This document shows, one piece after another, positions 1 through 8,482 of a DNA stretch of 38,014 nucleotides. How positions within the stretch are numbered: position 1 is the stretch's first letter; each line of letters opens with the position of its first letter. The notes beneath the pieces are model-generated. The model was not told where the DNA came from. It ran no database searches and saw only the letters and a list, made by a program, of their open reading frames with translations. The stretch is from Bacillota bacterium. Its GTDB lineage: Bacteria; Bacillota; UBA4882; UBA8346. Made by a program: the position numbers and the translations under genes. The stretch is from contig JAEZJQ010000134.1 of assembly GCA_023436305.1 (NCBI GenBank), positions 1-38,014 on the forward strand. The letters run 5' to 3'.

Positions 1-19
1 GAACCTCCTTTTTCACACC

Positions 20-64
20 AACCACGAACCGGTAAAAATTGGCCGGCCGTGGTTCTTTCTTTAT
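20..64 (+). terminator. Probable rho-independent terminator of an upstream gene
   Basis: AACCACG (20-26) pairs with CGTGGTT (48-54), and an inner CCGG (29-32) pairs with CCGG (43-46). A T-rich tail CTTTCTTT follows. It lies in front of the first alaA gene and probably ends a transcript entering from the left. It would also overlap the N-terminal extension of the longest reading frame of alaA, which supports the later start used here. The arm sequence resembles the CACGAAT-type repeats at 5221 and 8424. Confidence 0.55.
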
Positions 65-159
65 ATGAGAGTTTGTGGCACAATTACTCTAGAAGCAATA
101 AAAAAAACCTTTCAATGTGGCAATATACCCTGGTGTGGATGTTAGGAGATGAATTGGCA

Positions 160-1386
160 ATGATTTATCAAAAATCGGCGAAGTTGGATAATGTTTGTTA
201 TGATATTCGCGGACCCGCTCTGGATGCCGCCAAACGGATGGAGGATATGGGGCAGCGGATTTTAAAGCTGAATATTGGTAATCCGGCACCCTTTGGTTTC
301 GAGGCGCCGGATGAGATCGTCCAGGATGTGATCGTAAACATACGGGATGCCCAAGGGTACAGCGACTCAAAAGGGATTTTTCCGGCCCGGAAAGCAGTCA
401 TGCACTATTGCCAGGAAAAGGGGATTGCCGGAGTCGGTATTGAGGACATCATCATCGGCAATGGCGTGAGTGAAATGATCATGATCGCGATGCAGGCTTT
501 ATTGAATAACGGCGATGAGATGTTGGTTCCAGCGCCGGATTATCCACTCTGGACCGCTGCCGTCAATCTTTCCGGTGGAACTCCGGTTCATTATATTTGC
601 GACGAGCAATCAGGATGGTACCCGGATCTAGAGGATATGAAACGGAAAATCACTCCCAAGACCAAGGGAATCATCGTGATTAATCCTAACAATCCAACCG
701 GCGCCGTCTATCCGGAAGGAGTCCTGCGCCAGTTCGTGGACTTAGCCGCCGAGCATCAATTAATCATTTTCGCCGACGAAATTTACGATAAGATTCTTTA
801 TGACGATATTAAACACACTTCATTGGCCTCTTTATCGGATGAAGTGTTGTTCATCACAATGAACGGCCTGTCCAAATCATACAGGATCTGCGGTTTTCGC
901 GCCGGTTGGATGGTGATCAGCGGCAATAAGCGGATAGCTGAAGACTACATCACCGGGTTAAATATGTTGTCTTCGATGCGCTTGTGCAGCAATGTTCCGG
1001 CTCAATACGCCATCCAGACCGCTCTGGGCGGTTATCAAAGCATTAAGGATCTAACCAAACCCGGCGGGAGGCTCCGGGAACAACGGGATTACATTTACCG
1101 GCGGATCAACGAGATCCCTGGCCTTTCATGCACCAAACCGCAAGGAGCTTTTTATATATTTCCGAAAATCGATATCAAACGGTTTAACATTATCGATGAT
1201 GAGCAACTCATCATGGATCTGTTATTTGAGGAGAAAGTTCTGCTGGTGAAAGGCACCGGTTTCAATTGGCCCGCTCCCGATCACTTCCGGATCGTCTATT
1301 TACCGGAGTGCGCCACGTTAGAAGCGGCGCTTCAGGGGATTGAAAGGTTTTTAGCGGAGTATCAACAGGAGCCAAAATCAGCTTAA
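160..1386 (+). CDS. alaA: Alanine aminotransferase AlaA-type, copy 1
   Basis: Class I PLP-dependent aminotransferase of 408 residues, predicted cytosolic, expected to make L-alanine from pyruvate and glutamate. From memory it matches E. coli AlaA along its whole length, sharing the blocks DIRGP near the N-terminus, LNIGNPAPFGF, PAPDYPLWTAAV, NPNNPTGAVY and FADEIYDKILYDD. The PLP lysine is K239 in GLSKSYR, and the C-terminal block includes KVLLVKGTGFNWP. The reading frame is open from 49, but ATG 160 is preferred. It has an AGGAG 11 bases upstream, it aligns with the start of E. coli AlaA and of the second copy at 5418-6668, and the upstream extension overlaps a terminator. About 80% identical by eye to copy 2. 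AlaA-type enzymes are best known from Proteobacteria, so acquisition by transfer is possible but untested. Confidence 0.93.
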   Translation: MIYQKSAKLDNVCYDIRGPALDAAKRMEDMGQRILKLNIGNPAPFGFEAPDEIVQDVIVNIRDAQGYSDSKGIFPARKAVMHYCQEKGIAGVGIEDIIIGNGVSEMIMIAMQALLNNGDEMLVPAPDYPLWTAAVNLSGGTPVHYICDEQSGWYPDLEDMKRKITPKTKGIIVINPNNPTGAVYPEGVLRQFVDLAAEHQLIIFADEIYDKILYDDIKHTSLASLSDEVLFITMNGLSKSYRICGFRAGWMVISGNKRIAEDYITGLNMLSSMRLCSNVPAQYAIQTALGGYQSIKDLTKPGGRLREQRDYIYRRINEIPGLSCTKPQGAFYIFPKIDIKRFNIIDDEQLIMDLLFEEKVLLVKGTGFNWPAPDHFRIVYLPECATLEAALQGIERFLAEYQQEPKSA

Positions 1387-1431
1387 TAAAGAACAGAGTT
1401 TATGATTGCCAATCGTCAATTATTTTTAGGG

Positions 1432-1469
1432 CGGAATGATTTTTGAGTAAGGAAATCATTCCGTTTCTT
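1432..1469 (+). terminator. Rho-independent terminator after alaA copy 1
   Basis: A perfect 11-bp stem, CGGAATGATTT (1432-1442) with AAATCATTCCG (1453-1463), encloses a 10-base loop and is followed by TTTCTT. It lies 45 bases after the alaA stop codon. The rest of the spacer to 1636 holds no gene. It has a TATAAT-like box at 1568-1573 without a convincing -35 element; this could belong to the promoter of the hydrolase-murF-ddl cluster. Confidence 0.75.
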
Positions 1470-1636
1470 GATGATAATTTTTAGGGCGCTGAAAGAAAAG
1501 TCGTAAAAAAGGAATTCGATAGTGGTTGTCGTATAAGTCTTGAGTATAGTTCATCGGACTCCGGCAATATAATAACGTATTGAAGCCAGCGAATCATACG
1601 GTTTCGGATATACGAAAAAAGAGAGGAAATCCGTAA

Positions 1637-2416
1637 TTGTTTATCGAAATCAATCAATTAAAAATAAACTATATTGAATCCGGCCAAGGCAATCCGGTAA
1701 TTTTGCTCCATGGATGGGGAGGAAGCATTAAGAGTTTTGAAATTGTCCATAATTATCTCAAAAACCATTGTAAAGTATATTCCATCGACCTCCCCGGCTT
1801 TGGTCAAAGTGAAGAACCGCCGTTTCCCTGGGATCTTTCGAATTATTCCGATCTTCTGGAACAATTTTTGATCCGGTTACAAATAACCAATCCCATACTC
1901 ATCGGCCATTCATTCGGGGGCCGGATTATTATCCAGCTTGCCGGGAAAAAACAAATTCCCATCAAAAAAATAATATTGGTGGATAGCGCGGGTGTTAAAC
2001 CGAAACGAACCATAAAGTACTATTATAAAGTTTATACTTATAAATTTATTAAACGAATTTTACAATTGCCCATCATTAAAACCTATACCGGAGATCTTAT
2101 CGAAAAAGTCAAAGCTAAATTTGGTTCGTCCGATTATAAAAATGCTTCAAACATTATGCGTCAAGTCATGGTCAAAGTGGTAAACGAAGACTTACGGCAT
2201 TTGCTGCCCATGATTAACCGTCCCACTTTGTTGATTTGGGGTGAAAATGATCAGGCAACACCGGTATCGGATGGAAAATTGATGGAGAAATTAATACCGG
2301 ACGCCGGATTGGTTGTATTCAAAAATGCCGGACATTTTTCCTATCTTGATAAATTTAACGAATTTTCAATTGTAATCTCAAGTTTCTTAAAAGAGGATAT
2401 GGGAGGCCGTTCATGA
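1637..2416 (+). CDS. Alpha/beta hydrolase
   Basis: A 259-residue alpha/beta-hydrolase fold protein, probably cytosolic because no signal peptide is visible. An oxyanion-hole motif HGWGGS starts at residue 25. The nucleophile elbow GHSFGG places Ser92, the acid is probably Asp205 in WGENDQATP, and His233 in NAGHFSYL completes the triad. The start is TTG, with GAGAGG 10 bases upstream. Its last four bases overlap the murF start (ATGA), so the two are probably translationally coupled, and ddl follows. The operon suggests a role linked to peptidoglycan precursors, but the fold is too general for a substrate to be named; esterase, thioesterase and haloperoxidase-like activities are all possible. 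Confidence 0.88.
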   Translation: MFIEINQLKINYIESGQGNPVILLHGWGGSIKSFEIVHNYLKNHCKVYSIDLPGFGQSEEPPFPWDLSNYSDLLEQFLIRLQITNPILIGHSFGGRIIIQLAGKKQIPIKKIILVDSAGVKPKRTIKYYYKVYTYKFIKRILQLPIIKTYTGDLIEKVKAKFGSSDYKNASNIMRQVMVKVVNEDLRHLLPMINRPTLLIWGENDQATPVSDGKLMEKLIPDAGLVVFKNAGHFSYLDKFNEFSIVISSFLKEDMGGRS

Positions 2417-4005
2417 ACTTCATCCGGATAGCGATTGCCATCATTGTATATTTAATATATTTTGGCGTAAAAGCCAAAAAAGATATTCATATGCTGCAGT
2501 TAAATTCATATCAGAACAACCGGTATTTTAAATGGCTTTCGAATAACCGAAAGCGCATTTTCATGATCAGAGATCTGATTCCGCTCATCACGTTGATATT
2601 TTTGTGGGGAAACAACCACTGGCTGTGGTTTCTCACCTGGATCTTCTGTTATTCGCTGCTCATCGTAATTTCCGTCAAAAATAAAACGCCGGAAAAGAAA
2701 AAACTCGTGATTACCAGCCGGATCAAACGATTGATTGTCACGATGGGCATCTTGTGGGCAGCCCTGCTCTTTGTTTTGTATTCCTTCAACATCTTTGCGA
2801 ATATCACCCATTTCATGATTGCATCCGGCGGTTTGGTTTTCTTAGGCGCTTTTTCGTATATCGTGGTTCTTTTCGCCAATATAATCAATCTGCCGGTTGA
2901 AAGGCTTATTTTTCAATGGTACGTTAACGATGCCAAGGCGAAATTAAAATTAATGCCCCAGTTAACGATTATTGGTATCACCGGCAGTTTCGGTAAGACC
3001 AGCACCAAATATTTCTTGAATCGAATTTTGTCGGAAAAGTTCAATGTCTTGATGACGCCGGAGAGTTACAACACCACCATGGGTGTGGTGAAAACCATCC
3101 GAACCATGCTAAAACCCATTCATGAAATCTTTATTGTGGAAATGGGAGCCAAGCAAAAAGGAGATATCCGGGAGATCTGCGATCTGGTATCGCCCCGGTA
3201 CGGGATATTAACATCCATTGGGGAGCAGCATTTAGAAACTTTCAAGAATATTAATAATATCATTCACACCAAATTTGAATTAATCAATAGCTTGCCCGGG
3301 GACGGGGTGGCTTTTCTGAATTATGATAATCCATATATAAGAAGCCGGGAAGTCGATAAAAAGAGCATCCGGTATGGGATTGACGGTGATAATTTAGACT
3401 ATTGGGTGGAAGACATTCATTTTGATGGAAAAGGATCGACCTTCACCGTCTGTAAATATAATCAGGAAAAGAAGGTTTTACAGACCAAGTTACTGGGGGT
3501 CCATAATATTTTAAACATTGTGGCCGCAGTCGCCGTAGCCAGTGAATTGGGGGTTGATTTTGAAGCGATTTCCTATGCGGTGAAAACCATTGAACCGGTG
3601 CCCCACCGGTTGGAGTTAAAAACCATTCAGAATGGAAAAACCATCATTGATGACGCGTTCAACTCAAACCCCGAAGGCGCTAGAATGGCCTTACAAGTTT
3701 TAAAAACATTTAACAGCCGGAATAAAGTGCTTATCACTCCCGGAATGGTGGAGCTTGGCGCCAAAGAGTTCGAATATAATAAAGAGTTTGGGATGCAGGC
3801 CGCCGATTCATGCGATTACATTATCTTAGTCGGACCCAAACGCACCATTCCCATTCAAGAAGGACTGAAAATCAAAAATTACCCGGAAAATAAGATATTT
3901 ATCGCCAATAATCTGGCGGAGGCCCTTCAACAAATGCATACGATTGCGGATGAAGGTAGTGTGGTTCTTTTTGAAAACGACTTACCGGATACTTATAATG
4001 AATAG
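2413..4005 (+). CDS. murF: MurF-like ligase with membrane-embedded N-terminus
   Basis: The C-terminal ~370 residues are a Mur ligase of MurF type. The ATP-binding loop GITGSFGKTS spans residues 188-197 with Lys195, and it is followed by YNTTMGVVKT, a VEMGAK block, a GEQHLE block and the late DDAFNSNPEGA block. MurF joins D-Ala-D-Ala to UDP-MurNAc-tripeptide. The unusual part is the first ~165 residues, which contain about five hydrophobic stretches (roughly 2-18, 55-70, 72-88, 108-128 and 133-156) separated by basic segments, predicting membrane anchoring. Ordinary MurF is soluble and about 450 residues, whereas this one is 530. The start overlaps the hydrolase stop, and GGGAGG lies 6 bases upstream. 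ddl follows after 14 bases, giving the classic ddl-murF partnership. Confidence 0.88.
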   Translation: MNFIRIAIAIIVYLIYFGVKAKKDIHMLQLNSYQNNRYFKWLSNNRKRIFMIRDLIPLITLIFLWGNNHWLWFLTWIFCYSLLIVISVKNKTPEKKKLVITSRIKRLIVTMGILWAALLFVLYSFNIFANITHFMIASGGLVFLGAFSYIVVLFANIINLPVERLIFQWYVNDAKAKLKLMPQLTIIGITGSFGKTSTKYFLNRILSEKFNVLMTPESYNTTMGVVKTIRTMLKPIHEIFIVEMGAKQKGDIREICDLVSPRYGILTSIGEQHLETFKNINNIIHTKFELINSLPGDGVAFLNYDNPYIRSREVDKKSIRYGIDGDNLDYWVEDIHFDGKGSTFTVCKYNQEKKVLQTKLLGVHNILNIVAAVAVASELGVDFEAISYAVKTIEPVPHRLELKTIQNGKTIIDDAFNSNPEGARMALQVLKTFNSRNKVLITPGMVELGAKEFEYNKEFGMQAADSCDYIILVGPKRTIPIQEGLKIKNYPENKIFIANNLAEALQQMHTIADEGSVVLFENDLPDTYNE

Positions 4006-4019
4006 GAGACGGACAGCAA

Positions 4020-5177
4020 ATGAAAATTAATGTTGGAGTATTTTTTGGCGGTATTTCGGTGGAACATGAAATTTCCGTAATCTCCGCTTCCCAGGCCATG
4101 AGCGCCATGGACAAAGAGAAATATAACATCATTCCCATTTATATCGCTAAAAGCGGTATCTTTTACACCGGCAATGAGTTAATGGATATTCAGAATTATT
4201 CGGATATCAATAAACTATTGTCCAAATGCCAGGCGATTAATATCATCCATGATCATAATGAACCGGTCATCATAAAATACCCGGGTTCCAAATTCTCCAA
4301 AAATATCATTAGAAAAATCGATGTGGCGTTTCCGGTGGTGCACGGCACCAATGTGGAAGATGGAACGTTGCAGGGTTATCTGGAAATGCTGAAAATACCC
4401 TATGTGGGCTCGGACATTTTGGCATCCTCCATTGGAATGGACAAGGTTTTAATGAAAAAAGCTTTACGGGAATCCGGAATCCCAACCGTCGATTATGTCA
4501 GTTTTTACTCGAAAGACTGGTATAAAGATAATCAACCGATTATTGCCAAATTGGAAAATGAAATCAAGTTTCCGGTCATCGTCAAACCCGCCAATCTTGG
4601 CTCCAGTGTGGGAATCAAGAAAGTAAATCATTTGGATGAACTGGAAGAAGCGGTTTTTCTGGCGCAAACTTTCTCCAAAAAGATTTTGATCGAAAAAATG
4701 ATCAAAAATCTCAAGGAAATCAATTGTTCGGTATTGGGTGATTATGAGAAAACGGAGGCTTCCGTTTGTGAGGAGCCCATCAGCAGCGACGAAATTTTGA
4801 GTTACAAAGACAAGTATCTAAATAAAGGTAGTTCCAAAGGAATGAGTGCTATCAAGAAAAAACTTCCGGCGGATATTCCGGAAGAGCAATCGCAGTTGAT
4901 CAAGAAACTGGCCATGGATACTTTTAAAACTCTGGGTTGCAGTGGCGTGGCCAGAGTGGATTTCTTGATTGATAAAGATACCAATCGTGTCTATGTAAAT
5001 GAAATTAACACCATCCCCGGATCATTGTCGTTTTATTTATGGGAGGCCACTGGTAAACCATTTCCAAAGCTGATCGATGACTTAATTGGTTTGGCGTTGA
5101 AACGGGAACGGGAAAGAAAATCCATCGTGTTTTCCTATGATATTAACATTTTGGCTTTAAAGGGCAAGGGAAAATAA
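4020..5177 (+). CDS. ddl: D-alanine--D-alanine ligase
   Basis: ATP-grasp ligase of 385 residues that condenses two D-alanines for the MurF product. N-terminal GGISVEHEISVISA carries the family Glu (E15). GSDILASSIGMDK, the ATP-grasp lysine block FPVIVKPANLGSSVG and the metal-binding end VNEINTIPGSLSFYLWE are all present. The omega-loop region reads SYKDKY, the tyrosine-bearing pattern of D-Ala-D-Ala ligases rather than the patterns of VanA-type D-lactate ligases, so ordinary precursors are expected. It is slightly longer than usual, with a basic C-terminal tail after residue ~360. AGGAG overlaps the murF stop and serves as ribosome binding site. Third gene of the hydrolase-murF-ddl unit. Confidence 0.95.
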   Translation: MKINVGVFFGGISVEHEISVISASQAMSAMDKEKYNIIPIYIAKSGIFYTGNELMDIQNYSDINKLLSKCQAINIIHDHNEPVIIKYPGSKFSKNIIRKIDVAFPVVHGTNVEDGTLQGYLEMLKIPYVGSDILASSIGMDKVLMKKALRESGIPTVDYVSFYSKDWYKDNQPIIAKLENEIKFPVIVKPANLGSSVGIKKVNHLDELEEAVFLAQTFSKKILIEKMIKNLKEINCSVLGDYEKTEASVCEEPISSDEILSYKDKYLNKGSSKGMSAIKKKLPADIPEEQSQLIKKLAMDTFKTLGCSGVARVDFLIDKDTNRVYVNEINTIPGSLSFYLWEATGKPFPKLIDDLIGLALKRERERKSIVFSYDINILALKGKGK

Positions 5178-5220
5178 GGTTTTTGGATTTGAAAAGACTT
5201 TTTCAAATCAATCATATTCT

Positions 5221-5293
5221 CCACGAATAGCACGAATTACACGAATAAAATCGAATGATAATTCTTTTTTCGTGATATTCGTGTGATTCGTGG
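5221..5293. repeat. Large inverted repeat built of CACGAAT units
   Basis: The left arm (5221-5245) carries three CACGAA(T) units at 9-base spacing, and the right arm (5269-5293) carries their reverse complements. The 25-base arms match at 21 positions; the four mismatches are all in the two 2-base spacers between units. A 23-base AT-rich loop separates them. The element sits between the convergent 3' ends of ddl and alaA copy 2, so it may act as a bidirectional transcription stop. The unit structure is more elaborate than a simple terminator, and the rest of the 5178-5417 spacer holds nothing else recognisable. Confidence 0.8.
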
Positions 5294-5417
5294 TTCAAAA
5301 TTCATTAGGACTCTTTAATGGCCTTTCGATATTAGCCGGATTCGATTGAACAGATATGTGTTTATCTTGCAACTATTTCAGATTTGGGCAAAACCATTGA
5401 TTTGCGGTAGGTTTTTA

Positions 5418-6668
5418 TTACTTATTCTTCTTCCCCGAGCTTACAAGATGTTTATCCTGCCTATAACCGGACAGAAATCTTTCAATCCCGCTCAAAGCCG
5501 ACTCTAATATATCAAGCTCCGGCAAATAAACGATTCTGAAATGATCGGGCTCGGGCCAGTTGAAACCGGTGCCCTTCACCAATAACACTTTTTCCTGCAA
5601 GAGCAAATCCATGATGAATTGCTCATCACTGGTAATATTGAATCGTTTGATGTCGATTTTGGGAAAGACATAAAAAGCACCTCGCGGTTTGGTGCAGGAA
5701 ATTCCGGGGATCTCATTAAGCCGCCGGTACGTCAAATCCCGTTGTTCCCGGAGCCTCCCGCCGGGTTTGGTTAATTCCTTGATGCTTTGATAACCGCCCA
5801 AAGCGGTTTGGATGGCAAATTGGGCCGGCACATTGCTGCATAAACGCATGGAAGCAAGCATGGTCAACCCGGTGATATAATCCTGGGCAATCTTCTTATT
5901 CCCGCTGATAATCATCCAACCGGCCCTGAATCCGGCGATACGGTGGGATTTTGACAATCCGTTCAGAGTGATGAACAGGATTTCGTCGGAAAGTGTCGCC
6001 ATTGATACATGTTTGTTATCGTCGTAGAGAATCTTATCATAGATTTCATCGGCAAAGATGATGAGTTCGTTGGCAGCGGCCAGTTCCACGATTTGGCACA
6101 GAATCTCTTCCGGATACAATGCCCCGGTGGGATTGTTGGGATTAATCACCACAATACCCTTGGTATTCGGGGTAATCTTTCGTTTCATATCCCCGATATC
6201 GGGACACCATCCGGATTGTTCATCACAGATGTAATGAACCGGAGTTCCGCCGGACAGATTGACCGCCGCGGTCCATAACGGATAGTCGGGGGCCGGGACT
6301 AATATTTCATCCCCATTGTTTAATAAACCTTGCATGGCCATGACGATGAGTTCACTGGCGCCATTGCCGATATAAATATCCTCGACGGTTACTCCGGAAA
6401 TTCCCTTTTCTTGGCAATTTTGCATAATCGCTTTCCGGCCGGGGAAAATTCCCTTGGAATCGCAATATCCTTGGGCTTGCCGGAGATTTAAAATTACATC
6501 CTGGATAATTTCATCCGGGGCGTCAAAGCCGAACGGAGCCGGATTGCCAATATTTAATTTCAAGATACGATGCCCTTGTTCTTCCATTCGTTTGGCCGCA
6601 TCCAGAGCCGGTCCCCGGATATCATATAACACATTATCCAACTTCGTGGATTTTTTGTAATTGATCAT
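5418..6668 (-). CDS. alaA: Alanine aminotransferase AlaA-type, copy 2
   Basis: A second AlaA-type aminotransferase of 416 residues, about 80% identical by eye to the gene at 160-1386. It keeps the PLP lysine (in GLSKSHR), the NPNNPTGALY and FADEIYDKILYDD blocks, and the C-terminal substrate block KVLLVKGTGFNWP. The frame opens at 6677, but the first ATG directly abuts the AAGGGG motif. The ATG at 6668 lies 9 bases after it and aligns with copy 1, so it is chosen. The gene has the opposite orientation to copy 1 and converges on ddl. The last ~15 residues (HLVSSGKKNK end) differ from copy 1. Duplicate enzymes might differ in regulation or in amino donor; nothing in the sequence decides this. 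Confidence 0.92.
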   Translation of the reverse strand: MINYKKSTKLDNVLYDIRGPALDAAKRMEEQGHRILKLNIGNPAPFGFDAPDEIIQDVILNLRQAQGYCDSKGIFPGRKAIMQNCQEKGISGVTVEDIYIGNGASELIVMAMQGLLNNGDEILVPAPDYPLWTAAVNLSGGTPVHYICDEQSGWCPDIGDMKRKITPNTKGIVVINPNNPTGALYPEEILCQIVELAAANELIIFADEIYDKILYDDNKHVSMATLSDEILFITLNGLSKSHRIAGFRAGWMIISGNKKIAQDYITGLTMLASMRLCSNVPAQFAIQTALGGYQSIKELTKPGGRLREQRDLTYRRLNEIPGISCTKPRGAFYVFPKIDIKRFNITSDEQFIMDLLLQEKVLLVKGTGFNWPEPDHFRIVYLPELDILESALSGIERFLSGYRQDKHLVSSGKKNK

Positions 6669-6826
6669 AAACATCATCCCCTTATAAAACTATTTTGCCA
6701 TAAAATCCATCGGAAAAAAAGTACTCCGGATGATGGATTTCCATTTCTCCACGTTCAGCATTTGATATTCGATAAAAAAGCCGGAGGGCCAGGGTTAAGC
6801 GTTTTTTTATACTCCGCGTCGTTTGC

Positions 6827-8287
6827 TTATGTCGAACTCAACTCCCGGATGGTCTCCCCAATGATCTTAAATCCCTGTTCCATATCCTCCGGTTTGACCC
6901 GGGAAATTCCCAGACGGAAGGTACTGGCACCACTGCCGTCACTGTAAAAAATGTCACCCGGCAGGAACAGGACCCCTTTCTGGTAGCAGATATTCAATAT
7001 TTCCCGGGCGTTTAGACCGGAGTTCAATTCAATAAAGATATGAAGGCCGCCCTGGCCCCAAACTTTTTGACAGGGGATATATTTTTGGGCGAGCTGAATG
7101 GCGGTTTCATGCCGTTCTTTATATACCCGGCGAGCTTTTTTAAGGTACTTTTCAAATTGGCCGCTTTGCAAATATTCAAAAAGAAGCGCCTGATCCAGAG
7201 TCGAAGTATGGATGTTCTTACTCCGCTTCAGGCTCTCCAGAATAGCGATTAAGCCCGCATCGCCCATGATCCAACCCACCCGGATGCCGGGGAACAAAAT
7301 TTTTGAAAAACTGCCCAGGTAAATCAGGTGATTCGTGGCGCCGGAGAGGGCCAGTAACGGCGCTACATGGGAGCCTGAAAACTTGAGTTCCTCGTTAAAC
7401 CCGTCCTCAATCAGAGGCACCCGGTGGCGGGTAAAGCTTTCCAAAACGGCCATTCTTTTTTCCAGCGGCATGACCAAACCGGTTGGGTTGTGATAGGATG
7501 GGATCAGATACCCTAATTTATAACGTTTTTGAGAAAGCGCCGCCTCAAGCTTCAATAAATCGATACCGGTTTCGGTCAGGGGAATACCGGTGATTTCCAC
7601 ACCGGAAAGTTTCATGATTTTAAGCGCGGTATTATGGGTGGGGTTCTCACAGATGACTGCATCCCCAGGCTGGCAAAGCGCCTCCAGCATCAAATTGAAT
7701 GCTTCGGTAAAACCGTTGGTAATCAGGATGTCCTTGCCGTCCGGGTCTACTCCCTTATTTTTCATATAATAAACCAAATACTCGATCAGTGGTTTATAAC
7801 CTTTGGCGTAACCATAGTTCAGCAGTTTTTCCCCTTGCAAGGAAATCCGCTGTAGGAATGCTTTTTTAAACTCCGCCATTTCAAAAAGGGTTTCGTCCGG
7901 GGCGATGCTTTTAAACGAGATCATTCCTTTGGCCCATTTCAATTCGTGCTTTTCGATGTCGAGATCGACGGCCTTCCGGGCCAAACCGGTAACCGAATCC
8001 GGCCAATCGAACCGAAACGCCGGGGTGGGCGTGTTTTCCAAACGGAGATCGATTTCCGCCACGAATGTTCCCTGGCCTTGGACGGTATAAACAAACCCAT
8101 CATCCTCCAGGTACCGATATGCCTGAATGATAGTGTTCCGGCTCACCTTGAGAATAGCGCTTAATTCCCTGGAGGCGGGAAGCTGGGAACCGGCCTGTAG
8201 AACCCCGGATAAAACCAATTCTTTGAGATAGTCTTTGATTTGAAGGTAGGTTGGCCGGTTACCGGTAAGGATTAAATCCTGATACAT
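6827..8287 (-). CDS. MocR-family regulator (GntR HTH fused to aminotransferase fold)
   Basis: A 486-residue MocR/GntR-family protein. Residues ~10-75 form a GntR winged helix (block LPASRELSAILKVSRNTIIQAYRYLEDDGF). After a linker comes a class I aminotransferase-like domain from about residue 115, with the PLP lysine in GSFSKILFPGIRVGW. Such proteins normally sense PLP or an amino-compound adduct and regulate neighbouring genes rather than catalyse. The frame opens at 8323, but ATG 8287 has GAGG 7 bases upstream and gives the usual start just before the helix-turn-helix. The neighbour upstream on the same strand is an EamA-like transporter and the neighbour downstream is alaA copy 2, so an amino-acid or PLP-related target is plausible. 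The ligand is unknown. Confidence 0.92.
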   Translation of the reverse strand: MYQDLILTGNRPTYLQIKDYLKELVLSGVLQAGSQLPASRELSAILKVSRNTIIQAYRYLEDDGFVYTVQGQGTFVAEIDLRLENTPTPAFRFDWPDSVTGLARKAVDLDIEKHELKWAKGMISFKSIAPDETLFEMAEFKKAFLQRISLQGEKLLNYGYAKGYKPLIEYLVYYMKNKGVDPDGKDILITNGFTEAFNLMLEALCQPGDAVICENPTHNTALKIMKLSGVEITGIPLTETGIDLLKLEAALSQKRYKLGYLIPSYHNPTGLVMPLEKRMAVLESFTRHRVPLIEDGFNEELKFSGSHVAPLLALSGATNHLIYLGSFSKILFPGIRVGWIMGDAGLIAILESLKRSKNIHTSTLDQALLFEYLQSGQFEKYLKKARRVYKERHETAIQLAQKYIPCQKVWGQGGLHIFIELNSGLNAREILNICYQKGVLFLPGDIFYSDGSGASTFRLGISRVKPEDMEQGFKIIGETIRELSST

Positions 8288-8376
8288 TAGTGTACCTCGG
8301 TAAAGTTTAAAAGTTGAAGTCAAGGGTCAGTTGATAGCTGATGGTAAAAATGCATCGGATTAATAGCGTGCTTTTC

Positions 8377-8410
8377 CCAATCATTATGCCCATTATATGA
8401 TAAGATTGGC
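8377..8410. promoter_or_regulatory. Imperfect inverted repeat upstream of the MocR gene
   Basis: CCAATC (8377-8382) is mirrored by GATTGG (8404-8409). The interval contains the direct repeat ATAATG-GGC-ATAATG on the minus strand and a TATAAT box (complement of 8392-8397). Direct and inverted repeats near their own gene are typical MocR operator features, so autoregulation is a reasonable guess. The -35 element is not convincing. Confidence 0.3.
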
Positions 8411-8412
8411 GA

Positions 8413-8454
8413 TAAAAAAAGAACCACGAATTCATGAAAATGATTCATCCGTGG
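8413..8454 (-). terminator. Terminator after the EamA-like gene
   Basis: On the minus strand CCACG (8450-8454) pairs with CGTGG (8424-8428). An imperfect inner stem around a short loop lies between, and a run TTCTTTTTTT follows. It lies about 30 bases after the transporter stop codon, so the transporter and the MocR gene are probably separate transcripts. The GAACCACGAA arm resembles those at 20-54 and 5221-5293. Confidence 0.6.
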
Positions 8455-8482
8455 CTGAAATTTTAAAGGCTCTCTCCGAAGA

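Noticed and set aside
4020..5177. Van-type (D-lactate or D-serine) ligase indicating glycopeptide resistance
   Set aside because: The omega-loop has the SYKDKY pattern of D-Ala-D-Ala ligases, and no vanH, vanX or vanRS genes are nearby.
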